Notes: generated from the sequence alone by a model not told the origin. Shown: positions 54,276-63,734, counted from the stretch's first letter. The stretch: DNA of 64,000 bases from Microvirga calopogonii (GCF_003347665.1 NZ_QDGA01000013.1:1-64000); one strand, 5' to 3'. A program made the numbers and translations.

Positions 54276-55211
54276 TCACGTGTACTTGATGCGCGGATCG
54301 ATGATCACGCAAAGGACATCGACGAGCATGTTGATGAGAAGGAACAGGAGCACGATCACCAGGATCGAGCCCTGAACCACCGGGATGTCGCGCAAGGTGA
54401 CGCTGTCGACGAGAAGCGAGCCGAGCCCCGGCCAGGAGAACAACTTCTCGACCACCACGGCCTGGCCGATGACGGTTCCGAACTGAAGGCCGATGGTCGT
54501 GAGAATGATCACGAGCGCATTGCGGGTGAGATGCCAGCGAACGACCTTGCTCTCGCTCATGCCCTTCGAGCGGGCCGTGCGGACGAAATCGGCATTCATG
54601 ATCTCGAGCACCGCTGCCCGGGTGGTGCGCGCCATCAGGGCCAGTGGGGCGACGCCGAGCGCGATGGCCGGAAGGATGAGGTATCGCAGGCTCCCGCCGC
54701 CATAGCCGAAGCTCGGAAGCCAGCCCAGCATCAGGGCGAACACGTACATCAACATCAGGCCGAGCCAGAATTTCGGCAGCGACAGGCCCGAGACGGCGCC
54801 GATCATGGAGAGGGTGTCGATCCAGCTTCCCGGCCTCAGGGCCGCGATGAAGCCGAGGGGCACCCCGATGACGATGGCGAACAGCATCGCGGCGAACGAC
54901 AGCTGCGCAGTCGGCCACAGGCGTTCGGCGATGACGTGAGCGACGGGCTGCCGGGTCCGGAAGGACTGGCCAAGGTCGAAGGTTGCGAGCTGGCCGACGT
55001 ATTTTCCGAACCGGACATAGACCGGATCATTCAGCCCGAACTCATTGTTCATGCGCCGCATGACCTCAGCGTCCAGGACGCTGCGTCCGTCGTCGCTCAT
55101 GCTCGACGCGAACGTGCCCGGAATGACGCTGAACATCACGAATATCAGGGCTGCAACGGCCAGAATGATAGGCAATGTCTGCAGCAAGCGCCGCACGATG
55201 AATGAAAGCAT
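54276..55211 (-). CDS. dppB: Peptide ABC permease (DppB type)
   Basis: A 311-aa permease. Typical N-terminus FIVRRLLQTLPIILAVAALI, EAA loop RTARSKGMSESKVVRWHLTR and C-terminal WPGLGSLLVDSVTLRDIPVV. Lies after a stem-loop that separates it from the binding-protein gene, a common way to make more binding protein than permease. Confidence 0.93.
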   Translation of the reverse strand: MLSFIVRRLLQTLPIILAVAALIFVMFSVIPGTFASSMSDDGRSVLDAEVMRRMNNEFGLNDPVYVRFGKYVGQLATFDLGQSFRTRQPVAHVIAERLWPTAQLSFAAMLFAIVIGVPLGFIAALRPGSWIDTLSMIGAVSGLSLPKFWLGLMLMYVFALMLGWLPSFGYGGGSLRYLILPAIALGVAPLALMARTTRAAVLEIMNADFVRTARSKGMSESKVVRWHLTRNALVIILTTIGLQFGTVIGQAVVVEKLFSWPGLGSLLVDSVTLRDIPVVQGSILVIVLLFLLINMLVDVLCVIIDPRIKYT

Positions 55212-55226
55212 TCAGGGCTCCCGATC

Positions 55227-55256
55227 GACGTCCCGGGCACAAGGGCCCGGAACGTC
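55227..55256 (-). repeat. Stem-loop between dppA and dppB
   Basis: GACGTCCCGGGC and GCCCGGAACGTC pair over 12 bp with one mismatch around a 6-base loop, between the binding-protein gene and the permease gene. It lacks a T-tract, so it is probably a partial terminator or mRNA-stabilising element. Confidence 0.6.
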
Positions 55257-55310
55257 AGGATCCGCATTCACAGATATAAGTGCTTATCCAAGCACAGCCG
55301 ACGTAGCAGC

Positions 55311-56900
55311 TTACTTAGCTGCGGGCGACGAGGCGTCGACCCACATGTCCTCATAGTTCTGGATCGCCAGTTCGGTCGCGTTCGGCTGCAGCCCCTTGAG
55401 CCAAGGCTGATAGGCCAGGACGGCCTTGTTGTAGTTGAACCACCACATCGGCACCTCCTCGCGGAGGATGGCGTTCGCCTTCTTCAGGTTTTCGAGACGC
55501 TTGGCCTGATCGTCGGTTGCGGACGCTTCGTCGATGAGCTTGTCGAATTCGGCATTCTTGAACTGGGTGTAGTTGCACGCCGATTGCGGCGTCGCCGAAT
55601 GGAAGCACTTGAGCGTGGTGAGCGGATCGGGCCCGGAGGTGAGCGACCAGTTGAAGGCCTGATAATCGCCGTTGCGGGCGACCTCGGACAGAACCGTGCC
55701 TTCGACCGGCTTGATCTTGACCTTGATGCCGACCTTCTCGAGCATCGGAATAGCGGCCTCGACGATCGGAATGCCCCAGCTTTCGTTGGAGGTCGCGGTC
55801 CATTCGAACTCGAAGCCGTCGGCATAGCCGGCCTCGGCCAGGAGCTTCTTGGCCTTTTCCAGATCGTATGGATAGGCCTTCAGGTCCTTGTCGTAGGCAG
55901 GCGACGAGACCGGCAGCCAGCTCGTCGCGCGGAAGGCCTTGTCCTTGAGGAGCCGCTTGATGATGAGATCAGAATCGATCGCATAATTGATCGCCTGGCG
56001 GACGCGCTTGTCGGCGAAAGGCTTGAAGTTCGGGTTGAAGCCGGTGACGCGGGTATAGACCTCGGCGACCTCAAGCAGCCCCTTCGACAGTTCCGGATCG
56101 GCCTTGTAGGCGACATATTGCGTCGGCCCGAGGATGGATGCGTCGATTTCCTGGTTGCGGAACGCGACGTCGCGCGCCGCCGCCTCGCCCATGATTGCGA
56201 CCGTGACCTTGTCCGCATAGGGCTTACCCTGCTGGTAGAACTTGTCCCAACGCTCCGCCACGAGACGCGAGCCCGGCACGTATTCGACGAACTTGAATGG
56301 ACCTAGCCCGATCGGCTTCGTCGCGAAGGATTCCTTCGCGGCTTCGTCAGCCGGATAGATCGCCGTCAGGGAGGCATAGAAATTGAAGGCCGGATCGAGC
56401 TTTTCGGTCAGGGTCATCTCGAGGGTGAAATCGTCGATTTTCTTGAGACCAGAGATCTCCTTCGCCTGCCCCTTCTCGACGTCGATCGCGCCCTTGATGA
56501 TGCGCACGTAACGCGCGCCCGGATAGGCCTTCTTGCCGTCCATCAGGCGCGTATAGGTCCAGATCACGTCGTCGGCCGTCATCTTGCGGCCGTTGTGGAA
56601 ATAGGCGTCATCGCGCAGCTTGAAGGTATAGACCTGGCCGTCGCCCGAAACCTTGACCTCCTTGGCCAGATCGAGAACCGGCTTGTTGGCGTTCGCATCC
56701 CAGTTGTAGAGAGCGCGGTGGATCGCCTTGGCCCAGATCTCGTCCTGAGCCCGGTTCGACGTATGGATGTCGAGATTCGCGAAGCTCGATCCGTAGGGCG
56801 CGGTGAAGCGGATCGTCCCACCCGTTCGCGGCGATTGCGCATAGGCGCTGAGGCTCATGGTGAGAGCGAGCGCAGTGGTGATGACAAACTTCTTGAGCAC
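55311..56900 (-). CDS. dppA: Peptide-binding protein (DppA type)
   Basis: A 529-aa periplasmic substrate-binding protein (SBP_bac_5 family). Signal peptide ends near AYAQ; GGTIRFTAPYGSSFANLDIH and DDVIWTYTRLMDG are family landmarks. It delivers ligand to DppBC. The neighbouring YkuD/M14, M81 and DapF-like genes hint that the ligand is an unusual peptide, such as a cell-wall or D-amino-acid-containing one. Confidence 0.93.
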   Translation of the reverse strand: MLKKFVITTALALTMSLSAYAQSPRTGGTIRFTAPYGSSFANLDIHTSNRAQDEIWAKAIHRALYNWDANANKPVLDLAKEVKVSGDGQVYTFKLRDDAYFHNGRKMTADDVIWTYTRLMDGKKAYPGARYVRIIKGAIDVEKGQAKEISGLKKIDDFTLEMTLTEKLDPAFNFYASLTAIYPADEAAKESFATKPIGLGPFKFVEYVPGSRLVAERWDKFYQQGKPYADKVTVAIMGEAAARDVAFRNQEIDASILGPTQYVAYKADPELSKGLLEVAEVYTRVTGFNPNFKPFADKRVRQAINYAIDSDLIIKRLLKDKAFRATSWLPVSSPAYDKDLKAYPYDLEKAKKLLAEAGYADGFEFEWTATSNESWGIPIVEAAIPMLEKVGIKVKIKPVEGTVLSEVARNGDYQAFNWSLTSGPDPLTTLKCFHSATPQSACNYTQFKNAEFDKLIDEASATDDQAKRLENLKKANAILREEVPMWWFNYNKAVLAYQPWLKGLQPNATELAIQNYEDMWVDASSPAAK

Positions 56901-57010
56901 GGCTGATCCTCCAAGCTGTGGCAGTCGCTGGCGCGCCGGCTGGATGCCGGCGCGAGATACAGACTTTCGTCGATGCAGTTCTGTGTCGAGGCGCGTTTCC
57001 CATTATGGTT

Positions 57011-58693
57011 TTAGCTGACGCCCAGACGATCGTGAACGATCAAACCTCCGCAGATCGTAAGAACACATTGGGTGTTGTCAAGAATATCCTCTGGCGAGGC
57101 CTCCAGAATATTGCGTGAAAAGACAGCGATATCGGCAAGCTGCCCTGGAACTATGCGCCCTTTCAAATCCTCCATCTTCTGCGAAAAGGCTCCAAACTCC
57201 GTGTAGGCCTGAAGGGCCTCCTCGATGGACACCCGTTCGCTCGCATCCATCACCGTGCCTTTCCACGTCTCGCGCGTCAGCATGGCATAGAAATTCGGGA
57301 AGGGGTTCGGCTCACAGACGGGGGCATCGCTGCCCGTCGCAGGCTTGAAACCGAGATCGATCCAGGTCTTGAACGGATAGCTCTTGAGGCCTCGCTCCAC
57401 TCCCAGCACCGACACGTAGGCATCGCCGAAATCGTAGATGAAGACCTGCTGTGGACAGGGATAGATGCCAGCCTTGATCATGCGCTCGTGCTGAGCGGGG
57501 GTCGAGAAGCCGCAATGCTCGATGCGATGCCGCCGGTCCGGATCAGGCATGGCGGCAAGCGCGCGCTCGTAGGCCGAGATCAATTGCTCAATGGCCGCAT
57601 CGCCGATTGCGTGGCAGATCAGCTGGTAACCCTTGGCATGCGCATCCATGACGAGCTCGTTGAGTTCGTCGTCGGACATCATCTGCACGCCGGTCGTGCC
57701 GTCGTCCCCGAGATAGGGTTCGGACATCCAGGCGGTGCGCCCTCCTGCCGAACCATCGAGGAAATACTTGACTCCTCCGATCATGAGCATGTCGTCGCCA
57801 GTGCCGGAAATCAGACCAGCCTCATAGCATTTGGGCACGATGGACCGGTCCGGATCGCCCAGGAGGGCGAGCCAGGTTCGCACCGGCAATCGGCCCTCGC
57901 GCTTGGCCCGATGATAGGCCGCGATCTCCCGGAAGCCGCCGCGTTGTCCGACGGCGGCATCCATGCAGCTGGTGATGCCATAGGAGAGCAGGTGACGCCC
58001 GCCGCGCTCGATGGCATTGACGAGGTCGTCCTCCGTGGGCGGCGGGACAACCGCCCAAACCGGCGCACGGGCATTCTCAGCCAGAAGCCCTGTCAGGCGC
58101 CCGTCCCGCTGTTCGATGAGCCCGCCGGGCGGGGTGGCTGAGGCCTCATCGATCCCGGCTAGTTTCAGGGCGCGGGAGTTGCAGATGGAGACGTGCCCGC
58201 AGGTCCGTACCAGCATCACGGGATTGTCCGGGGCCGCCTGGTCGAGCTCGTCTCGATGAGGATGCCGCCTCACGTCGAGCTTGGTTTGGTCATAGCCGCG
58301 CGCCAGGATCCATTCGCCGGGCTTCGCCTTTGCTGCCCGCTCGCCGATTGCTCCAAGAAGAGCACCAAGAGTCGGGGCCGAGGATGGCTTGGCATCGACC
58401 CAGTCCATCATGAGCCCGAGGGAGATCAGGTGCAGGTGCGAGTCGTTGAGGCCGGGCGTCGCGAGCCGTCCTTTGAGATCGATGATTTGCGTTGATGGGC
58501 CGATAAGCGATGAGATGTGGGCGTCACGACCCGTGGCCAGGATCCGATCCTTCCAGATCGCGACTGCCTCGACGACGCCCTCGTCCCGGCCGCACCAGAT
58601 TGGACCGTTCCGCAAAACGATATCCGCGATGGGCGAAGCCGTGCTCCGCCCCATCGAGCCAGAGGCGAGCGCCCGACCAGCAGCATTGTTCAT
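57011..58693 (-). CDS. YtcJ-like amidohydrolase
   Basis: A 560-aa metal-dependent amidohydrolase (amidohydrolase 3 family). Metal-site signature NDSHLHLISLG (HxH), later HAIGDAAI, RIEHCGFS and Asp in ATGSDAPVCEP. Cytoplasmic, with no signal. A start at 58693 or the ATG at 58654 is possible. It follows the M81 peptidase gene by 81 bases and precedes dppA by 110, all on the minus strand, so it is very likely co-transcribed and hydrolyses an amide of the imported compound. Confidence 0.88.
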   Translation of the reverse strand: MNNAAGRALASGSMGRSTASPIADIVLRNGPIWCGRDEGVVEAVAIWKDRILATGRDAHISSLIGPSTQIIDLKGRLATPGLNDSHLHLISLGLMMDWVDAKPSSAPTLGALLGAIGERAAKAKPGEWILARGYDQTKLDVRRHPHRDELDQAAPDNPVMLVRTCGHVSICNSRALKLAGIDEASATPPGGLIEQRDGRLTGLLAENARAPVWAVVPPPTEDDLVNAIERGGRHLLSYGITSCMDAAVGQRGGFREIAAYHRAKREGRLPVRTWLALLGDPDRSIVPKCYEAGLISGTGDDMLMIGGVKYFLDGSAGGRTAWMSEPYLGDDGTTGVQMMSDDELNELVMDAHAKGYQLICHAIGDAAIEQLISAYERALAAMPDPDRRHRIEHCGFSTPAQHERMIKAGIYPCPQQVFIYDFGDAYVSVLGVERGLKSYPFKTWIDLGFKPATGSDAPVCEPNPFPNFYAMLTRETWKGTVMDASERVSIEEALQAYTEFGAFSQKMEDLKGRIVPGQLADIAVFSRNILEASPEDILDNTQCVLTICGGLIVHDRLGVS

Positions 58694-58774
58694 TCTCGAC
58701 CCCTGTCATTTTCCTATATCCCGGGCGCCTTCCCGGTCCTCGGGAGCGTGTCCCTGGCGATCAAACCACGATCC

Positions 58775-60247
58775 TCAGATGGCATCCAGAGGCCATATCG
58801 GCCGCCTGACGCTCTTATAGGGGCGCTCCTTGAAGTTGCGCGTCGACAAAGCGCCGGTGTCGACCTCGAGAATCTGGCGCGCGATCGGTTCAAAGGCTGC
58901 GCGGAAGTGCTGCATGGACTTGACGATGAGGGTCGACTTCCGGGTCGGGTCGACACCCAATGACGTGAATTGCCCAAGATCGGTTGCCTGTCCGTTATGG
59001 CTGATCACGATAATTTCCACGCCGCCGACCCGTAGGAGAAGACTCAGGCCATAATTGCGCCGGGCGCCGCCGCCCATCGGACCGTAGGCAATGAACGAGC
59101 CGTCCGTGATCGCGACCACATGACCGGTCACCTCGAGAGGTCCGCCTCCCATGGTCGGATCCGTTTTTCCCCCGAGCTGGAGCGTCACGCGGTTGCCAAC
59201 CCCCGCCGCCTGCGCCTGCAGGACGGCCTCAGGATCGCAGATTGCATGAAACCCGACGTTTTTAAGATCAGCCGCCAGCACCGCTTCGAGAAGATTGGTG
59301 GCATCCCCATAGGCGCCGGAGCCGGGATTGTCGGAATAGTCGGCAATGATCAGAGGCTTGGTCGCACTGGCCTCGCCGGCCTTCGCCGTGGCGATGGCCT
59401 CGTCCAGAGGGGTGAATTGGATGGAAGAGAAAGTCCGCTGCTCCCACACGTAATCCATCAGCTCTTCGGCAATGGCCTGGGCGGCCCCACGGTCGTTGCC
59501 CGTCACGGCGATGGAAGGCCCGATGTCATGGACGTCAGCGGATGAAAAACCCGCCTGAATGCTGACCACCAGGGCCTGGCGTGAGGCTTCGATCTGGTCG
59601 GCTCGGCGCAAAAGCTCCACCATGGGCGGCGATGTGGTGCGGCCACCATCCAAGGCGTACAGGATAGGGCGCCGGGCTACTGCGACTTGCGGCGTGACCT
59701 GTTTCAACATGGCCTTTTCGAGCAATTCTGCAGCCTGCCAGGTCCGCTCGTATTGGTCGATGTGCGGATAGGTCCTGTAGGAGATGAGCGAGCTGGCGTT
59801 GTCGGCCATCTTCTGGGTCAGCGTCGCGTGCAAATCGAGCACCGCGACCATCGGCGTCTCGATCCCGATCCGTGAACGGATGCGGGCGAGAAGCTCCCCC
59901 TCACCGTCATCATAGGACTGCGTCGACATGGACCCGTGTAGATGCAGCAGAACGCCATCGACGCCGTCGCAGACGTTCAAAATCCTCTCTGAGACGGCGT
60001 CGAAGAAAGCATCCGTGACACGGCCAGACGGATTGGCGGAGGTCACGATAGGGTGAATCACACTCCAACCGAACTTCTCAGCGGCTTCGAAGGCGGCGCC
60101 CATAGAGGTGCGCGTGTCGGCGAACGCGCCGGGAATATCGTTGTCGAGATAGTAGCAACTGTTTCGGAAGGCGCTTTCGTCGGTGGCCTGGACGCTGAAC
60201 GTATTCGTCTCATGCATGAATTCGGCCACAAGAACGCGCATCACCAT
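58775..60247 (-). CDS. MlrC-type M81 metallopeptidase
   Basis: A 490-aa protein of the M81/MlrC family. Motifs: EFMHETNTF near the N-terminus, LLHLHGSM, VAVLDLHATLT, YRTYPHID and a C-terminal SFIAYGPMGGGARRNYG region. MlrC hydrolyses linear microcystin peptides with unusual amino acids. First gene of the minus-strand operon, with GGGGAG before the ATG at 60247, divergent from the LysR gene. Confidence 0.9.
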   Translation of the reverse strand: MVMRVLVAEFMHETNTFSVQATDESAFRNSCYYLDNDIPGAFADTRTSMGAAFEAAEKFGWSVIHPIVTSANPSGRVTDAFFDAVSERILNVCDGVDGVLLHLHGSMSTQSYDDGEGELLARIRSRIGIETPMVAVLDLHATLTQKMADNASSLISYRTYPHIDQYERTWQAAELLEKAMLKQVTPQVAVARRPILYALDGGRTTSPPMVELLRRADQIEASRQALVVSIQAGFSSADVHDIGPSIAVTGNDRGAAQAIAEELMDYVWEQRTFSSIQFTPLDEAIATAKAGEASATKPLIIADYSDNPGSGAYGDATNLLEAVLAADLKNVGFHAICDPEAVLQAQAAGVGNRVTLQLGGKTDPTMGGGPLEVTGHVVAITDGSFIAYGPMGGGARRNYGLSLLLRVGGVEIIVISHNGQATDLGQFTSLGVDPTRKSTLIVKSMQHFRAAFEPIARQILEVDTGALSTRNFKERPYKSVRRPIWPLDAI

Positions 60248-60368
60248 CTCGTTTCACTCCCCACAGACCCGGCGGTCTTTGCCTGCCAGGGCCGGTTGGC
60301 CTCCTCTTCAGAGGGGCTGCCTCACCCTATTGAGTCTGGATGGTGACAAAGGCGAAAAATTTCTTCAA

Positions 60369-60404
60369 ATATCAACTTCTGCTCAATGCATTCATTTTTG
60401 ATAT
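60369..60404. promoter_or_regulatory. Candidate LysR operator
   Basis: ATATCAA (60369-60375) and TTGATAT (60398-60404) are exact inverted repeats 22 bases apart in the AT-rich gap between the divergent mlrC-type and lysR genes. Suits a LysR-type divergent promoter. Confidence 0.5.
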
Positions 60405-60419
60405 GGAAGTCGACAAAGC

Positions 60420-61397
60420 GTGACAATATCTCCCCGGCATGTCGAGATTTTCCACGCGGTCATGTCGTCAGGCAGCGTGACCCAAGCGGCCATCGCTCTG
60501 CGCACCTCACAGCCGACGGTGAGCCGAGAACTCAAGGAGTTTGAGCGATGCCTCGGCTTTACGCTCTTTGCCCGGAAGGGCAGGTCCCTCGTTCCGACAG
60601 AGGCCGCCGTCTCGTTGCACGGCGAGGTTCGTCGATCCTTTATCGGCCTGGAGGAGATTGAAAGGACAGCCGAGGCCATCCGTGCGAACGCCTCCGCTCA
60701 CATCAAGATCGTATGCATGCCCGCCTACAGCACGACCCTCCTGCCTCCTCTATGCCAAGACTTTCTCCGGAAGAACGAAACCATACGCCTGAGCCTCTAC
60801 GCACTCGGCAATGCAGTGGCTGCCACCGGTATTTCGGCGCATCATTACGATCTCTGCATGGTAGAAGCTGATCTCGGCTTCGCGGGTTGGGAATCCGCTA
60901 GCATCAGTGCCGGCGAGCAAGTCTGCATTATACCCAAGGGGCATTCGCTCGCGGGCAAGAAAGCCCTCTCTCCTTCCGATTTCGAAGGTCGCGACTTCAT
61001 CTATTTTTCGGCCGACGATATGTATCGGCGTAGCTTGGATAACATATTTCGGGAACATGGGGTGATGCGGCGCCTAAGAATGGAGGCATCCACGGCGGCA
61101 TCCGTATGCTCCCTCGTATCTCAAGGAGTCGGCGTATCGATCATCAACCCAATCAGTGCAATGCACTGTCTGCATCTGGGAGTAGAGATGCGCCGCCTCT
61201 CATTCTCAATTCCCTACACAGTACGGCTGCACAAAAATCAGAACGCGAGCAACCCGGCCGTCCTCAATGATTTCGCTGAAAGTTGCGTCGCTTCCATTGT
61301 CAGCATCAGGCAGAAAGTCGAAGAGATTCTTGGGAGAGATATCGCAACTCAAGGCACTCGAGCAGCGAACGCGAAAGTAGGAACCAGTTTTGCGTGA
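60420..61397 (+). CDS. LysR-family regulator
   Basis: A 325-aa regulator. N-terminal helix-turn-helix GSVTQAAIALRTSQPTVSRE, then a PBP2-type ligand domain (KIVCMPAYSTTLLPPLCQDF onward). GTG start at 60420. Divergent from the mlrC-amidohydrolase-dpp operon and therefore its likely regulator; by family habit it also controls itself. Closest in kind to peptide/amino-acid catabolism regulators. Confidence 0.9.
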   Translation: MTISPRHVEIFHAVMSSGSVTQAAIALRTSQPTVSRELKEFERCLGFTLFARKGRSLVPTEAAVSLHGEVRRSFIGLEEIERTAEAIRANASAHIKIVCMPAYSTTLLPPLCQDFLRKNETIRLSLYALGNAVAATGISAHHYDLCMVEADLGFAGWESASISAGEQVCIIPKGHSLAGKKALSPSDFEGRDFIYFSADDMYRRSLDNIFREHGVMRRLRMEASTAASVCSLVSQGVGVSIINPISAMHCLHLGVEMRRLSFSIPYTVRLHKNQNASNPAVLNDFAESCVASIVSIRQKVEEILGRDIATQGTRAANAKVGTSFA

Positions 61398-61428
61398 AAA
61401 GATGCTCAGAAACAAAGGCCTACGGCAC

Positions 61429-61454
61429 CGGACGTGAATTCGAATTCATGTCCG
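61429..61454. repeat. Near-perfect 26-bp palindrome
   Basis: CGGACGTGAATTC and GAATTCATGTCCG abut with one mismatch, 31 bases after the LysR gene. A cruciform-like element, possibly a repeated extragenic palindrome or a binding site. Confidence 0.55.
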
Positions 61455-61501
61455 ATACTGTAGGCGACTGCCTGGACCTGGAAACCGGCGCTCTATGACT
61501 G

Positions 61502-61522
61502 AGTGCAATTACGAATTGCACT
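61502..61522. terminator. Perfect 9-bp hairpin between convergent genes
   Basis: AGTGCAATT and AATTGCACT around an ACG loop, in the 191-base gap between the convergent lysR and dapF-like genes. Placement suggests a bidirectional terminator, although there is no long T-tract. Confidence 0.5.
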
Positions 61523-61588
61523 TACCAGCCCATGTGCCATGAATAATGACTTGGTTCTGTCTGGGTGAGGACACAGAGCTTACTGCAA

Positions 61589-62443
61589 TCAAGGGTCCTT
61601 TAGATCGACCGGCAATCGCCCTGAGAAGGCGATAGCGGCTGGCCCAATAAGGGTGAGGCTCTCATCCTTATGGACCTCGATATGCAATTGCCCTCCGGGC
61701 ATATCAACCGTAATCCGGTTTTCCTGTGTGAGCCCGCGACGCCGAGCCGCGAGCACGGCGGCACAGGCTCCGCTGCCGCAGGCACGGGTCAGGATTCCAG
61801 GACGCTCCCACACCACGAGGCGGATTAGATCCGGAGCCACTATCTCCGCAACTCCCACGTTGCCTCCCTCCGGTAGCATAGGGTCATTCTGGATTGCAGG
61901 AGCCCAGCGGGGCACATCGATCTCGTCCCGACTTGCAACAAAGCAGACGAGATGCGGATTGCCGACGTTCACTGCCGTGGGATGCGAGAGGGGACCCGAG
62001 CCGAGATCGAGGAGGAGGGTGTCGGCCTCTGACGCAAGGGGAATGCTGCGCCAGTCCCATCTGGGAGCAGCCAAACGCAACGCGATGTGACTGTCGCCAG
62101 CACGCGCTGCATCTATCAGCCCTCCGAGGGTTTCCAAAATCAGAGTATTATTGTCGCTGCCGGACAACAGGAGCCATGCGACGCAGCGGGTTGCATTCAG
62201 ACATGTCTGGGCCTCGGCGCCGTCCACGTTGTATATCCGCATTCGAGCGCCTGCACCGGATGCCTGCGGTGGTTCGACTACCAGCAACTGATCTCCGCCC
62301 ACTCCAACATGACGATCGCAGATCCAGCGAATTTCCTCGGGCGACGGTCGAAACGGCTCGTTGCGGGCATCGACAACGACAAAGTCGTTGCCAAGACCAT
62401 GCATTTTCAAGAACGAACGTCCGCTGGGGTGAAACGCTGGCAA
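61589..62443 (-). CDS. DapF-family epimerase/racemase
   Basis: A 284-aa protein with the diaminopimelate epimerase fold. N-terminal FLKMHGLGNDFVVVDARNEP, both catalytic cysteines (Cys81 in EAQTCLNATRC and Cys222 in TRACGSGACA). The first active-site loop is CLNATRC, not the CGNGARC of housekeeping DapF, so the substrate may differ (for example another amino acid, as with CntK histidine racemase). Located beside the peptide-uptake operon. ATG 62443 gives normal family length. No other lysine-pathway gene is near. Confidence 0.8.
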   Translation of the reverse strand: MPAFHPSGRSFLKMHGLGNDFVVVDARNEPFRPSPEEIRWICDRHVGVGGDQLLVVEPPQASGAGARMRIYNVDGAEAQTCLNATRCVAWLLLSGSDNNTLILETLGGLIDAARAGDSHIALRLAAPRWDWRSIPLASEADTLLLDLGSGPLSHPTAVNVGNPHLVCFVASRDEIDVPRWAPAIQNDPMLPEGGNVGVAEIVAPDLIRLVVWERPGILTRACGSGACAAVLAARRRGLTQENRITVDMPGGQLHIEVHKDESLTLIGPAAIAFSGRLPVDLKDP

Positions 62444-62544
62444 GGGACTATGCTACACAAGAAGGAGTTGCGTCGGCCGATCTCTCATCGGAAGTTGAAC
62501 ATTGAATTCCGATCTCCGGCAAGTCAAGCTGCGGTTCTATACTA

Positions 62545-63645
62545 ATGATCTTCACGAATGTCCTGTGACGGAGAGGCCTGCGTGTTGAAAGAAGCTGACG
62601 ATCATCTTGGGTCGTCGCTGCAGGCGGGCGAACTCAAGACGCACCAGACGGTGCAGGTCGTCGACGGATTCGGGTAGCGCATTCTCCATAGCTCGCTTGA
62701 CAAACGCATTGCACTGCTCCTCCGGGTTGAGCTCGGGGGCATAGGCTGGCAGATAAGCAACCGCGAAGTCCTGCGCATGGGCTGCGATGAAGGCGGTGGT
62801 GAGCTGTGATCGATGGGCATTGAGCCGATCCCAGACCACCAGCAGCGGCGTGCCGACTTTGCGCTGGAAATACCGCAACGCTGAGATCACGGTCGGGCGC
62901 GTGACGCTGGTGCGGACGTGGCGGGCATACAGCCGCCCGTCCGGGGTGATCGCCACGATGCTCGACACCTCCCGCCGCTTGCTCAGGCGCCGCAGCACCG
63001 GGGTCAGCCCACGCCGCGCCCAGGTGGTGCCTGGCCGGGCCCGGAAGCTGTGACCCGTCTCGTCCCAAAGAAGGAGCGTGCGGCCTTCCCGCTGGGCCTT
63101 CTTTTTAAAACAACCCAGTCGCGCTTGGGCCAGACCGCGATCACGAGTTCGTCGCGCTCCTTGGCCCGTGTCGCCGGGCGCGGCACACTGAAGCCATGGT
63201 CCTTCAGCGGCTGCTCTAGATAACGCGGATGGTAGTGAACCCCAAACTCGCGCTCGATCAGGGCGGCAATGCGCCGGAGGGTCCAGCGCGCGGTGGCAAA
63301 GCCCGCTGCTATCGCGCCCCGATCCAGGAGCCGGCCCAGATGAGCCCAGGCCTTCTCGTCGAGGCGGGGCTCTCGTCCTGTTCGGACGCGGGTGGCTAAT
63401 CCGCGTCGGCCCTGCTGAGCCAGGGTGGCGGCCCAGCGGCAGACACTGGCGCGACTGACGCCAAGCCGGCGGGCGATGTCTGCCTGGGAGAGCCGCCCCT
63501 GCCGCAACAGTCTCGCGGCCGCCAGACGGCGCTCCTCCATCTGCTCCGGCGTCAGATGCGCCGGACGCCAACTGTTGTCCTCCATCGTGCTCCTCCTCAC
63601 GAGGATCGACACCGCCCTATGTTACACCACCTTCGTGAAGATCAT
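62545..63645 (-). mobile_element. IS630-family element, 1,101 bp
   Basis: Ends ATGATCTTCACGAA (left) and TTCGTGAAGATCAT (right) are exact inverted repeats, flanked on both sides by TA (62543-62544 and 63646-63647), the duplication IS630 elements make. Contains one frameshifted transposase gene. It lies just upstream of the dapF-like gene's start and could affect its promoter. Confidence 0.88.
62552..63585 (-). CDS. IS630 transposase expressed by -1 frameshift
   Basis: The first frame starts at ATG 63585 (GAGGAGCACG upstream): winged-helix N-terminal RLSQADIARRLGVSRASVCR. It reads through to a T-TTA-AAA heptamer (63103-63109) and then loses sense. The -1 frame continues with the DDE domain (TLLLWDETGHSFRARPGTTW, LLVVWDRLNAHRS, YAPELNPEEQCNAF) to a stop at 62552. 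The joined product is 344 aa, normal for the family. First Asp in LWDETG, second in VWDRLNAH, Glu in LNPEEQ. Confidence 0.87.
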
Positions 63646-63734
63646 TAGTTGTCTACAACGATGAGAAAAAATCATCAGATTGTAAACAGGTTAGACTTCA
63701 ATCTTCCGACCTAGTCTGAACTGGAACGAGGACT

